A DNA stretch of 64,000 bases from an uncultured Oscillospiraceae bacterium (GTDB lineage Bacteria; Bacillota; Clostridia; Oscillospirales; Oscillospiraceae): NCBI GenBank assembly GCA_947629915.1, contig CANRFN010000009.1, positions 21,076-85,075 on the forward strand, given 5' to 3'. Each line of letters opens with the position of its first letter. Position 1 is the stretch's first letter. Made by a program: the position numbers and the translations under genes. Under the pieces are notes generated by a model. It searched no databases. It saw nothing but the letters and a program-made list of their open reading frames with translations, and was not told the DNA's origin. Of the stretch, positions 25,912-35,313 are shown in pieces.

Positions 25912-26770
25912 ATGTCGTACCCGCACCGCCATTGACCCGAAAGGTCTTAGCGCCTCATTGGAATGTCTGGAGCGGAGTCTGGATCCCAAAGACAACTCAC
26001 CGTTTACAGGGGAATACTCATCCGTCCTTGCCATGGCAACAAATCCGGACTTGTCCTACACATATGTGGTGCCTCTGTCGCAGATTATGCTCTAACAAAG
26101 TGCGTCAAAGCAATAAACCCCTGCTATGGCGGTGATGTTCAGAACGTCTGCGATGCTGGTTAGCTGAGCTATGGTAGGCGGCGGGTAGTGAGTCAAATTC
26201 ACGAACACCTTGTTGCCGGAGTTTACATGGATATTCTCTCGCGCTACACACTTCATATAGTCTACCTCTGCAAGGTAGCAATGGACATTGTGGCAAAGCT
26301 CAACCCGCCGGACAAGAGCGGCGTACGGATCGCCAAGCTGGACGAGATGTCCTACCGGGAGAAACTGTGGTCTCATACGCCTCTGACAGGCTTTTGGCAA
26401 GTTGGAGAATGGTATTCCAAGCGCCTGGAATCGCTGGAACTGCCACCATAAAAGACATCGCCGGGTGCTCTCTGGGCAGTGGTGCTGGCTTCTATAACGA
26501 AGACCTGCTGTACAAGATGTTCGGGGTAAGACCATGCATAGTGCTGGGAGCCCTGCACCATAGCAGACATCCAGAGCCACGAGCCAGTGAACAACAGTAT
26601 GTGCAGCGGACAGGTTCTGACATCTCCATACTCCGATAAAGTGCGGTTATTGGTCCATAAGACGGCGAATATGATGATACTGAATCTTGTCGATAAAGGA
26701 TTGTAACCGATCAGTTGACGCTCTCCGTCCACTATGACAACTCTGTGATACAGGACCCAACCGGAGATGA
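25912..26770 (+). pseudogene. Decayed copy of the Y-family polymerase gene with internal inversion
   Basis: The DNA matches the intact gene at 16.0 kb in broken pieces: start region with LECLERSLDPKD, then LSYTYVV to about 26090, then on the plus strand from about 26262 VAMDIVAKLNPPDKSGVRIAKLDEM and SYREKLWSHTPLTGFWQVG. The segment between (about 26095-26265) matches only on the minus strand, where it reads ENIHVNSGNKVFVNLTHY and IADVLNITAIAGV; a piece of the gene has thus been inverted in place. Many stops and deletions are present. The leader hairpin of the intact gene is also recognisable just upstream. Confidence 0.8.
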
Positions 26771-26945
26771 TGATACGCGACACTCTGCTGAAGATAGATC
26801 CATTGAATTATATATTCACCCAAGAGACCACAGAATGCTACCAACAAATGGCTCCATGCGTCTAGGCTAGATTGACTCGCAAAATTTTATGACGCATTTT
26901 CATAACGTATTTTGTTATCACTATCATCAAAGATTTGTGCTTATA

Positions 26946-28052
26946 TTATTGAGTACAATATTTTAATAAGCAATTAACCACTTTTTCCATCTGTGGCAAC
27001 AAGCCAATGGATACCCGCACGCATTCTCTAACGCTCTCGCTCTGATTAATATCACGAACAAAAATATCGTTTCTTTGTAAATAAGATAATATCTCTTGCT
27101 TTGTTAGTTGATCACAGCATCGAATCAACACAAAGTTTCCCTGAGATTCATAAGCGTGAAATCGATCTCCAGGAAGTTTGTTTATTGAGTCTATAAAATA
27201 GTCGCGTGCAATTCTAACTTCTCTAACATAGTCTTGCATGTATTGCGTATTTTCCAAAGCTCCAATGACTGCTTCTTGCGCGAAAGTAGTGATATTTTTC
27301 GGATTCCGGATACTTGAAATAAACTGAATATTCTCGCTTGAAGAAATCAGGTACCCGAATCGTATGTTTGCCAACGCAAACGCCTTAGACATGGTTCTAG
27401 CTATCAAAATATTATCATATTTCATGACCAATTTCTGGCATGTTATACCACTGAATTCCCAGTAAGCTTCATCAATTAAAAACATTGTCTGAGAATATTT
27501 CTTCAAAAGGTGTTCAATGTAATCTGGTGCTAGCTGTATTCCTGTTGGATTATTAGGGTTACATATATATACAAGTGATGGATTTTTTCTATCTATCTTG
27601 TCTTCAAAACTATCTGGACAAAATCTAAAGTCATCCTTCATTTCATAGTACATCACATGTGCTCCTGCCACTTGTGCAGTAAGCCTAAAATTATCATAGC
27701 TCGGCCACATTAGAAGGACAGGATCACCAACCGTTATAAAAAGTTTTGATATATATTCTTCTAATGAATCAGAACTTGCAAAATATTGGAGATATTTCGT
27801 ATTGAGCCCCGTATATTCAGACAGCAATTCAAGTATTCTGCTATTATTTGTAGCTGGATAGAGATTTAGGAACGAACCATCATTGATCAATCTCTTTAGT
27901 CTATTTGTAACCTGTGGTGCCGGTTCAATAGTGGCCTCGTTCCAGTCTAACTTTAGTATATTTTTTCGATCCTCTGGTTCAGCTTGCCAAATTTTATGGG
28001 ATGCAACATTGTAAGGTTTAAAGTTTCTTAAGTATTTATTGATATAGCTCAT
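26946..28052 (-). CDS. PLP-dependent aminotransferase, class I/II (HisC/CobD-like)
   Basis: A 368-residue fold-type I PLP enzyme. Visible are the substrate-loop YICNPNNPTG (near residue 165), the cofactor Asp in FLIDEAYWEF (near 195), the PLP lysine in ARTMSKAFALANIRFGYL (near 225) and the C-terminal Arg region VRECVRVSIG. Histidinol-phosphate aminotransferases and L-threonine-phosphate decarboxylases share this form, so the reaction (transamination or amino acid phosphate decarboxylation) cannot be fixed. It is last in a minus-strand operon with a HAD phosphatase, an ATP-grasp enzyme and an opine dehydrogenase. Supply of an amino-alcohol or keto-acid building block for a surface polymer is likely. 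The gene is AT-rich compared with region 1. Confidence 0.85.
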   Translation of the reverse strand: MSYINKYLRNFKPYNVASHKIWQAEPEDRKNILKLDWNEATIEPAPQVTNRLKRLINDGSFLNLYPATNNSRILELLSEYTGLNTKYLQYFASSDSLEEYISKLFITVGDPVLLMWPSYDNFRLTAQVAGAHVMYYEMKDDFRFCPDSFEDKIDRKNPSLVYICNPNNPTGIQLAPDYIEHLLKKYSQTMFLIDEAYWEFSGITCQKLVMKYDNILIARTMSKAFALANIRFGYLISSSENIQFISSIRNPKNITTFAQEAVIGALENTQYMQDYVREVRIARDYFIDSINKLPGDRFHAYESQGNFVLIRCCDQLTKQEILSYLQRNDIFVRDINQSESVRECVRVSIGLLPQMEKVVNCLLKYCTQ

Positions 28053-28082
28053 ATACTTTTCACCTCAATTATTCTTTCATTA

Positions 28083-28775
28083 TTAATAACAGATGATTTC
28101 AGCGCCTATGTCCAGCATCCATCTTTCAGGGTCATTTCCTTTATTAACGCAGACAACTTTATCGCAAAGTTTTAATAGAGGCATATCTGAACTGGAGTCA
28201 GTATATCCTATCACAGAAGTGAACCTAGATTTAAACTCCGTACTGCCGAAATGTTCATTCAATCGTCTCACTTTTTCTTCACCGGAATTATCTTTTCCAA
28301 TAATTCGTCCCGTAAAAACCCCACTTTTATATTCAAACTCTGATGCAAATAGAATTGGAATATTAAATTCTTCCACAAAATATTTTAGATATATGGCATA
28401 TCCGGCACTATCTACAACAATCACAGCATCTTCAGATTGATATCTTTTAATCGTATCAATTATCTTTTTGATTAAATGCGGTTTTATTATTTCGATATAG
28501 TATTGGTTTGCAAATTCGTCTAATTCTTTATAAGAAATACCTTTAATTTGATATAAAAGAAGTGCTTTATTAATTGGCATTTTTGAGAATATATAGTTAA
28601 AACGTTTTATAAAACCAGTTCTAACCAAAAAGCAACGAAGCCTTTCATATCGATTTATAGCTATATCCTTTTTTCTAATTACATATCTCACGAAAGCATT
28701 ACCCGTCTGAAAATCAGCTATAGTCCCGCAGAAATCATATATGACCAGTAACTTTGGTTTATCATTTTGATTCAT
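28083..28775 (-). CDS. HAD-superfamily phosphatase-like protein
   Basis: A 230-residue HAD protein of the phosphoserine-phosphatase-like subgroup. Motif I reads IYDFCGTI near residue 13: the nucleophile Asp is kept, but the second Asp of the usual DxDGT is replaced by Cys. Motif II is IVVDSAGYA near 120, and motif III/IV GYTDSSSDMPLL near 192. The helical cap lies between. Loss of the general-acid Asp may reduce hydrolysis or change the reaction. It lies 30 nt from the aminotransferase and 9 nt from the ATP-grasp gene, so all belong to one operon; a phosphorylated amino compound is the likely substrate. Confidence 0.8.
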   Translation of the reverse strand: MNQNDKPKLLVIYDFCGTIADFQTGNAFVRYVIRKKDIAINRYERLRCFLVRTGFIKRFNYIFSKMPINKALLLYQIKGISYKELDEFANQYYIEIIKPHLIKKIIDTIKRYQSEDAVIVVDSAGYAIYLKYFVEEFNIPILFASEFEYKSGVFTGRIIGKDNSGEEKVRRLNEHFGSTEFKSRFTSVIGYTDSSSDMPLLKLCDKVVCVNKGNDPERWMLDIGAEIICY

Positions 28776-28784
28776 CTGTAAACC

Positions 28785-29732
28785 TCATTGTAACATCATA
28801 TTTTCAGGTATATGAATAAGATCACCAAGTTCTTCGTCAAATGAATGAGGTTCGATTTGCATAAATCCTCCTGTAGGATAAAATGTCATTTCTCCAAGCA
28901 TAGGCATTCTCTCGGAATCATAAAAGTCCATTCTCACAAACGGGAATCCCTTTGAGAGCGTTTTGCTTATTTCTACCATTTCATCAAGATGTTTTGGCTT
29001 TTCTGCTGTCTCAGCAGTTGGATGATATCCCAATGAAGCTTCAATCTTATTCCAATTCAAATCAAAAAAAGTTCTAGGATAGTCGTTGTCAATAAAGGTT
29101 CTTGATGTTGTATACACAAACCTAACAAATCCATTAAAGCAGAAGAACTTATAGTCCTTCAAATTTCCGCCATCGCTTATAATATGGAGCCATTCCTCGG
29201 CTAAGACTCTTGGCTGCCTATCATAGTACCCCAAGCTAAATGAATTCAGCAGCGTATTTCGTGGATCAAACCATTTTTTTACTTCTTTATATATCATCGA
29301 AAAATTGGCACTCTCTTTGTCTTTTACAAAAATTATATTCTTCCCATCACTTGAAATTGTTGATTTAAGCACAAATTCTCGAGGTAGCTTCTCCCAACCA
29401 TTTCTAAACTCATCAGGGGTAGAATAGATGCCAAATGCTTCAGCACAGAAATCATAATCCCCCAAGTTATCTTTTATATATGTTTTAAATTCATATTTAT
29501 CCACTATTTGGCCAATCTTTGGATTAAGATATAGTAATTTGTATGTATGGATTTTTTCCGTAAATGTTTTCGCTTCATGCAAATCAAATCTATATCCGAA
29601 AGTATGTTCGTAAACATCCATGTCCTTTTTTATGCGATACTCTAATGGCATTTTATACATTGGAGGTGCAAACTTAATTCGCATCTTTTTTGCAGCGCTG
29701 AACAAACCATTTCTGATTTTATTTTCTTCCAT
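28785..29732 (-). CDS. TupA-like ATP-grasp protein
   Basis: A 315-residue member of the TupA-like ATP-grasp family, found in polysaccharide and teichuronopeptide loci. Recognisable parts are FTEKIHTYKLLY (near 58), EFVLKSTISSDGKNIIFV (near 118), the acidic LAEEWLH, DYKFFCFNGFVRFVYTT, and a metal-binding GFPFVRMDFYDSERMPMLGEMTFYPTGGF near 280. ATP-grasp enzymes form amide or ester bonds through an acylphosphate, so it may join an amino acid or opine to a sugar. It overlaps no neighbour but is spaced only 9 nt on either side. Specificity is not readable. Confidence 0.8.
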   Translation of the reverse strand: MEENKIRNGLFSAAKKMRIKFAPPMYKMPLEYRIKKDMDVYEHTFGYRFDLHEAKTFTEKIHTYKLLYLNPKIGQIVDKYEFKTYIKDNLGDYDFCAEAFGIYSTPDEFRNGWEKLPREFVLKSTISSDGKNIIFVKDKESANFSMIYKEVKKWFDPRNTLLNSFSLGYYDRQPRVLAEEWLHIISDGGNLKDYKFFCFNGFVRFVYTTSRTFIDNDYPRTFFDLNWNKIEASLGYHPTAETAEKPKHLDEMVEISKTLSKGFPFVRMDFYDSERMPMLGEMTFYPTGGFMQIEPHSFDEELGDLIHIPENMMLQ

Positions 29733-29741
29733 GTTATTCCC

Positions 29742-30869
29742 TCATCTCAGATAGTAACTCACTAATTCTTTTCTTGTCATAATGCCGTATCGTTGCGGAA
29801 TTCCGGTGTATATCAAGTCCTTTCCCCTAAACTCTCCATTTTTGTACCATTCAAGCCCCATATATTCTGCATACCAACTAAGTATTTTATCCATTACCCT
29901 AGCTTTCGTTCCGAAGAAATCACAGTAAGATCTAATAATTGCCAACCCCCATGGGAAGTCTTCAGTAAACATTCTTGAATCAATATCTGCAATATAACCA
30001 TCTTTACTCTCTAATTGTTTCATTGGTGCATAAACAGATTGGAATGTTGGTATGCTATTGATTTTTTTAGTCATCAAGCTTATTGTTTGAGCACCATAAT
30101 GCTCAGCTAATGGTCTAATTGCACTGGTATCGAGTTCGGTTATATGTGCCAATAATTCTCTTAATTCTGCATCCAAACTGAAAAGTGTACGAGAAGCTTC
30201 GTCTGTCCACCCAACATAAAACTTGCATTTTTCTTTAAAAATGTAATCTCTACTATATTGCCCAAAAATCTCATATGTCCTTGAAGTATGAAGAATGGGA
30301 TTGGTTGGTGTCAATGCAATCGATAAATAATTATCGGCCTTTTTGGTTTTTAACCCACATGCCTCAACTGCACTGCAGACGAAATCTAACCTCTTTTGAA
30401 TCTGTGCACCAACAACACTGTATGGCTTCCAGCTCTTTAAATTAGTTTCGTATCCATATGTTTCAAGTTTTGCTGTGAATGGAACCCTTTGAAATCCAAA
30501 TAATGTTTTATCTTTAGAAAAATACCTATCAAAGAAAAACTCACATCCACCTCCACCAGGCAATACACCAACTAATGCTGTTCTTGACACAAAGGGTGAA
30601 ATATCTGCAAATGCCTTTTCTACAGCAAAATGCGGAAGTGCTACAAACACTATATCTGCTTCACATGCTGCTACATTCGGATCAGCCGATATGCAGTCTA
30701 TCTCTACCTCATATGCTTTTTTTCCTTCCCAGTCGTTACATTTAATTATTTTATTAAATTTTTCTGGATGTCTAGTAAATAATGAAACATATTTGTCCGT
30801 GTCACTATGCTTGATATAGCAAGCCAATGTTGTTCCGATATGACCTCCGCCAACAATACAAATCTTCAT
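29742..30869 (-). CDS. Octopine/nopaline dehydrogenase-family protein
   Basis: A 375-residue NAD(P)-dependent enzyme of the opine dehydrogenase family, which reductively condenses an amino acid with a 2-keto acid. The N-terminal Rossmann motif is ICIVGGGHIGTTLAC (residues 3-17), followed by DIVFVALPHFAVEKAF. The catalytic-domain motif PTNPILHTSRTYEIF, with the family His, lies near residue 208. Opines such as N-(1-carboxyethyl)amino acids are known in some capsular and O-antigen polysaccharides; together with the adjacent ATP-grasp enzyme this suggests an opine substituent. Start ATG at 30869 has a GGAG site. Confidence 0.85.
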   Translation of the reverse strand: MKICIVGGGHIGTTLACYIKHSDTDKYVSLFTRHPEKFNKIIKCNDWEGKKAYEVEIDCISADPNVAACEADIVFVALPHFAVEKAFADISPFVSRTALVGVLPGGGGCEFFFDRYFSKDKTLFGFQRVPFTAKLETYGYETNLKSWKPYSVVGAQIQKRLDFVCSAVEACGLKTKKADNYLSIALTPTNPILHTSRTYEIFGQYSRDYIFKEKCKFYVGWTDEASRTLFSLDAELRELLAHITELDTSAIRPLAEHYGAQTISLMTKKINSIPTFQSVYAPMKQLESKDGYIADIDSRMFTEDFPWGLAIIRSYCDFFGTKARVMDKILSWYAEYMGLEWYKNGEFRGKDLIYTGIPQRYGIMTRKELVSYYLR

Positions 30870-30885
30870 AAATTATCAATCTCCA

Positions 30886-32703
30886 CTAAACTATATTATT
30901 CTTTATTGCAGCTATTAGCATATTGTTCTCTTCTTTTGTCTTTACCGCTATTCTGATGAACTGCTTTTCATCTTCTCCCATCTTCGGACTTAAGTTTTTA
31001 ATAAGAATATTGCTATTGACGATTAGCCTACGTGTTAACTCTTCCGCACTCACTCCGTTAACTATTTCAGCCATAATATAGTTAGCCTGTGAAGGTATCA
31101 CACGTAGACCTTCAACCATGGAAAGCTCATGAATAAAGCGTTTTCGCTCTTCGCGGAAGATGTCAAGAGCCATTTTGTAATCTGTTTTATATTTTTCCTC
31201 AATTTGCATGTAGAATTCCGCAAATGAATTAATATTCCAGATCGCTACATCTTTTTTCATTTTTTTAATTATCTCTGTATCACCCGAAGCAAGAATCCCC
31301 AGCCTTAAGCCTGGAACACCATATGATTTTGATATACTTTTTATAACCAGAAGATGATTATTTTCATCGTTAATAATATCGTTCGTGATTAATGTATTAT
31401 TTAATTCATCTGCAAAATCAGCAAAAGATTCATCAATCAGCAAGTGAATATTCTTTTCCTTTGTCCATTTAACCAAATTCAGAATATCACTTTTTTCTAT
31501 ATAATTTCCCGATGGATTATCTGGATTAATAATAACCAGCGTTTTTATGCTTTTGTCGCCAAAAAACTCTATCAAGTCATTGTATCTATATGTATAATTC
31601 TCGTTCTGTGGCCAATAAGCAACAATATTTTCCTCTTTCTTTCTATGAGAATATTCCTCAAATGTCGGACGGACAATACCAACCTTATCGGGGAGAAGTT
31701 CCATTACACATTTAATGAGTTCCGCTGCTCCGTTACCGACAAGGATATTATCTTGATGTACATCGAAATTCTTTGCTGCCAGAAGCGAGTTAACTTTCAT
31801 GCCAGATGGATATTGAGTAAGTAATGTAGTAAAACTCGCCTGAATTTCATCAATCATCCTTTGAGGCGGGAAATATGGATTCACCAGGTAGCAAAAGTCA
31901 ATCAGATCAGGATACCTCCAATAGCCTCCATATCTTCCCTGAAGAAGTTTCACCCGTATATCTTCATCTGGTGTAAAGATTGACTCTGCAATATCTAGAT
32001 CTTGAATATCATCTATCTCATACCATCTTTGACCGCTTAATCTCTTTGCCTTTATAACTGGGTCATCCAGCATCGTTATCACTCGAAGTACCTGCTCATA
32101 ATATTCATTCTCACCTAGAGCAGACTGATACGCAACCAAAAATGGTACATAGTGTGTTATGGAAAAATGCTTTGAAAACTTATATATATTAACGGTTTTG
32201 TAATACTGCCCGATTTCGCTATACTTGAATTTATTTCCTGGCACAAATGCTTCTATTGAATCATCATCTGCAAGTTTTACGCAAGTGCCATCCATCCATG
32301 ATTCATATTTGTCTACTAAAGCAAGTGTATCTCGTGGATCATTGATTAGCGCCTCAATCACACCGTCTTCAAATATTAGATCTGATTCAAATAGGAGTGT
32401 ATCATCCTGGCAAAGATACTCTCTAGCAAGCGCCAAAGAGTAAATATTATTTGTTTTACTATACACAGGATTGTTCACATACACCACTGGAGTTTGAATT
32501 CCCAGAGTATTAATGTATTCAATTAACTTTTGGCTCTCATATCCAACAACAATAACAATCCTAGACAAATGCTGTTCTTCTATTTGGCGAAGCATGCGAT
32601 CAATCAACGTCACACCGTTCACTTTTACCATGCACTTTGTATTGTTCTGTGTTAACTCTTTCAGTCTGCGCCCCATGCCTGCCGCTAGTATAATCGCTTG
32701 CAT
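30886..32703 (-). CDS. Nucleotidyltransferase-aminotransferase fusion protein
   Basis: A 605-residue two-domain enzyme. Residues 1-240 are a LicC-type NTP transferase (AIILAAGMGRRLKELTQNN, then MVKVNG, and the metal-binding FESDLIFEDG). Residues about 255-605 are a PLP fold-type I domain: NGAAELIKCVMELLP, INPDNPSGNY, LLIDESFADF and the lysine segment KSISKSYGVPGLRLGIL. Similar fusions are known for activation of aminoethylphosphonate or amino-alcohol phosphates with CTP; no phosphonate genes (pepM) are seen here, so an ethanolamine- or serinol-phosphate-like group is as likely. GGAGG precedes ATG 32703. Confidence 0.85.
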   Translation of the reverse strand: MQAIILAAGMGRRLKELTQNNTKCMVKVNGVTLIDRMLRQIEEQHLSRIVIVVGYESQKLIEYINTLGIQTPVVYVNNPVYSKTNNIYSLALAREYLCQDDTLLFESDLIFEDGVIEALINDPRDTLALVDKYESWMDGTCVKLADDDSIEAFVPGNKFKYSEIGQYYKTVNIYKFSKHFSITHYVPFLVAYQSALGENEYYEQVLRVITMLDDPVIKAKRLSGQRWYEIDDIQDLDIAESIFTPDEDIRVKLLQGRYGGYWRYPDLIDFCYLVNPYFPPQRMIDEIQASFTTLLTQYPSGMKVNSLLAAKNFDVHQDNILVGNGAAELIKCVMELLPDKVGIVRPTFEEYSHRKKEENIVAYWPQNENYTYRYNDLIEFFGDKSIKTLVIINPDNPSGNYIEKSDILNLVKWTKEKNIHLLIDESFADFADELNNTLITNDIINDENNHLLVIKSISKSYGVPGLRLGILASGDTEIIKKMKKDVAIWNINSFAEFYMQIEEKYKTDYKMALDIFREERKRFIHELSMVEGLRVIPSQANYIMAEIVNGVSAEELTRRLIVNSNILIKNLSPKMGEDEKQFIRIAVKTKEENNMLIAAIKNNIV

Positions 32704-32758
32704 AGTCTTTCCTCCCGCGACAAAATCATATTACCAGTTTTCTTCATTGCATTACCAT

Positions 32759-34861
32759 CTATATATATTTCAAGTATTCTTCCTTGTTATCTTCAATTCT
32801 TTGTATTGATCGAATAATGTATTCTCCCCCTTTTTCTCCGCTGTGCCCTGGGCTGTAAATCCATTTACTTTTAGCATTTTCAATTCTCTCTGCATAATTA
32901 TCTCTGTTTTGAATCAAATCGTTTACAATTGTTACTATATCTTGTAATTTATCCAGATTTAGATTTGCACCAATCTGATTACGTATTGCTATGTCCATTG
33001 GCACAAAGTCCACTTTCTTCCATTCCGGGTTCATCACTTTCATAGGGGTATTAATAAATAATGTTGGCTTTAGTGTAGCAAACGAGTACTCAAATGCAAT
33101 TCCTGACCAGTCAGTTATTAACAAAGCTGCCTGATAAACAGTCAAATTCGAAGAGAAATCAGTCTGTAGGATAAAATTTGGTCTTTTTGAATACTTTGTT
33201 TTAAGCATCTCAAGACGTTCCATCTCATATCGGATATACTGTGGGTGTGGTCGCAAAATAACTGTATACTCTGTCTCTAAGAGTCTATCAAGAATATCAT
33301 CAATGCATAGATCAATGAGATTATCCTCCTGCCATGAAGGAGCAATCAAAATAGTCTTTGTCTGTTCCCGATCATTGTTTGTCTTCAATTTTTCATATTC
33401 TTTCTGCATGTTATCGATAACGCTGGAACCCCATTCCACTAGATTTTTCTGCTTTGTACCGCGAACTTTCTCCATGGCTCTTATCTCCTGCTTACCTAGA
33501 GGCCCAGTCACAAATAGCGTATCAAAATAATCTAGTGCACCTGTACGCAGCGAAAGATTGGCACTATTAACTCCATGAGGCAAGTAGATATATTCTACAT
33601 CGTTTCGAACCAATGAACGCTTGATCTGGTATTTCTCCAGATCCGGCGTACTCATTACCACAACATCTGCATCCATTTTCATCATGAATGAGATCAATTT
33701 CTTTGGCCCAATATAGTACGTCCGAAATCGATCTGATGTCTTTTCAAAAATCGTATCGCTCGGATCACTAGATACATAGTCTATAACCACATCAGAATTC
33801 TCTAGGATATATTCGATTACATTTTGAAAATATTTGTAGAAACCGTTTTTCTCTGAATAAAAAACTAGTTTTTTATTCCGGGTCTTGTAAAATCTTTTAT
33901 AATCTTGTTTTTCTTTTTCGCGGTATGGATCTCTTTCAAATAGCTTTTTATTTGCCCTTGCTCTTCTAGATACTTTAGCCAATGCAACCTTGCTCTTCTC
34001 CAGTTCCTCATAGTCGATGTATTTCTTAGGACTGATAATCGCGTTTAAGAAGAACAACTGTAAGATCGCGGTTAGATTCCCATACATCCAGTACACTCCA
34101 ACACCAGCAGGAACGAAGAAGCCAAGATAAAGAGACAAACCAACAGACAGCATCATGGTTCCGATCTTATTCACTTTTCCCTGCTCGGACTGAAGCACAT
34201 TAGCCTTATTCTGAACAACGCACAGTAACCATGCACAGAATGCCGCTAGAATAGGAACCAGAATCAAGACTCCCCCTACTTGACTTGGTATATCTGCCAA
34301 GTTGATACCGAGGAAATTCATGTGGAAATTTTGTATCCGGATCAAGGCGTCCTGTCCCAGGATTGCTCCCATTTCGTTCAGATACTTTCCATTGCGCACC
34401 GCATCTACAATTGCAATCTGAACGGTACGAGATTCCGGGTTCATACCGGTCAAACTGATAAACTGAGCTGTCGCTTCTGCAACGCGTTCAGCAGGAAAGC
34501 GGAGAATATGCCGCAACGGTTTATAGATCACATCAATAACGCCCATCAACAGGACTAACTGGATCAGAAGTGGTACTACACCTAGCATAGGGTGATAGTT
34601 ATACTTCTTATATAGTTTTATCTGCTCCTCACCGATCTGATCCGTTGCGCCGAAGTTATTCGCCTTAATGAAATTCAACTCTGGCTGCATCTTCACCATT
34701 TTGATGGAGTTCTTGTGGAGCATAATTGACACTGGCAGAAGGATGATCTTCACTAGGATGGTGAATAGAAGAATTACCAGTCCATAGTTTGGCACGACAT
34801 CATAGCAGAATTTCATCACATACCCCAGGATATCGCCCAGGAAACTTATGATTGTATCCAA
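32759..34861 (-). CDS. YidC/Oxa1-like membrane domain fused to CDP-glycerol glycerophosphotransferase-like domain
   Basis: A 700-residue fusion. Residues 1-285 resemble the YidC insertase core: amphipathic start TIISFLGDILGYVMKFCYDV, then NYGLVILLFTILVKIILLPVS, the loop KMVKMQPELNFIK, and PLLIQLVLLMGVIDVIYKPL, plus three further membrane segments. From about 320 the chain is a TagF/TagB-like glycerophosphotransferase: YLPHGVN near 440, APSWQE, ILRPHPQY, and LITDWSGIAFEY near 605, typical for polyol-phosphate transferases. No stop separates the domains. The TTG at 34861 is chosen because AAAAGGGG precedes it; the longer frame has no site. It may anchor the transferase at the membrane and transfer glycerol- or ribitol-phosphate-like units. 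Confidence 0.85.
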   Translation of the reverse strand: MDTIISFLGDILGYVMKFCYDVVPNYGLVILLFTILVKIILLPVSIMLHKNSIKMVKMQPELNFIKANNFGATDQIGEEQIKLYKKYNYHPMLGVVPLLIQLVLLMGVIDVIYKPLRHILRFPAERVAEATAQFISLTGMNPESRTVQIAIVDAVRNGKYLNEMGAILGQDALIRIQNFHMNFLGINLADIPSQVGGVLILVPILAAFCAWLLCVVQNKANVLQSEQGKVNKIGTMMLSVGLSLYLGFFVPAGVGVYWMYGNLTAILQLFFLNAIISPKKYIDYEELEKSKVALAKVSRRARANKKLFERDPYREKEKQDYKRFYKTRNKKLVFYSEKNGFYKYFQNVIEYILENSDVVIDYVSSDPSDTIFEKTSDRFRTYYIGPKKLISFMMKMDADVVVMSTPDLEKYQIKRSLVRNDVEYIYLPHGVNSANLSLRTGALDYFDTLFVTGPLGKQEIRAMEKVRGTKQKNLVEWGSSVIDNMQKEYEKLKTNNDREQTKTILIAPSWQEDNLIDLCIDDILDRLLETEYTVILRPHPQYIRYEMERLEMLKTKYSKRPNFILQTDFSSNLTVYQAALLITDWSGIAFEYSFATLKPTLFINTPMKVMNPEWKKVDFVPMDIAIRNQIGANLNLDKLQDIVTIVNDLIQNRDNYAERIENAKSKWIYSPGHSGEKGGEYIIRSIQRIEDNKEEYLKYI

Positions 34862-35013
34862 GAATATTCCCCTTTTCCGGTTGCTTGTGTCAGAATACAG
34901 TTCCCATGCCCAATAGGCCAAGATTCTTCGGCAATACTGGGAATGGCGTCATACCTACTCCGCGAATTGCTTCGCTCGGACTACAGTAGTCAGCAGGCAT
35001 GACTCGATGTCGA

Positions 35014-35313
35014 TCACTGCTCTTTCTTTGCTTCCTTACCCTCAGTCTCGTTCTCTTTCTCGGCTTCTGCCATGCGTTCCTTCTCATTCTTTTTTGCCAG
35101 ACGGCCGTAATACCACTTGCGCCAGGCAGCGGTGATCTTATGCCGGAAGATCGTGAAAGACGCACCGATAGCGACTAAGATGCCAGCTACAACCTGGATA
35201 ATGTAGGTCGTGGTGGACGGGTCGATATAGGCGTGGGCCGTGCCAGAAAACAGCATAGCGCTGCTACCAAAGAGATAGGCAAAAGCTGCCATCTTCAGAA
35301 TTTTTCCTTTCAT
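35014..35313 (-). CDS. Small membrane protein of surface-polymer loci
   Basis: A 99-residue protein: signal peptide (MKGKILKMAAFAYLFGSSAM to GTAHA), then YIDPSTTTYIIQVVAGILVA, one membrane segment, and a highly charged tail rich in Lys and Glu. Small proteins with this A-Y-I-D-P-x-T-x-(S/T)-Y start occur in many exopolysaccharide loci; their function is unknown. It is first in the minus-strand operon ending at 26.9 kb and is translated from ATG 35313 with AAAGGAG. The 150-nt gap to the YidC fusion has no gene. Confidence 0.7.
   Translation of the reverse strand: MKGKILKMAAFAYLFGSSAMLFSGTAHAYIDPSTTTYIIQVVAGILVAIGASFTIFRHKITAAWRKWYYGRLAKKNEKERMAEAEKENETEGKEAKKEQ

Noticed and set aside
30886..32703. 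Phosphonate (aminoethylphosphonate) pathway
   Set aside because: The fusion enzyme type occurs in that pathway, but no phosphoenolpyruvate mutase or phosphonopyruvate decarboxylase gene is in the window.
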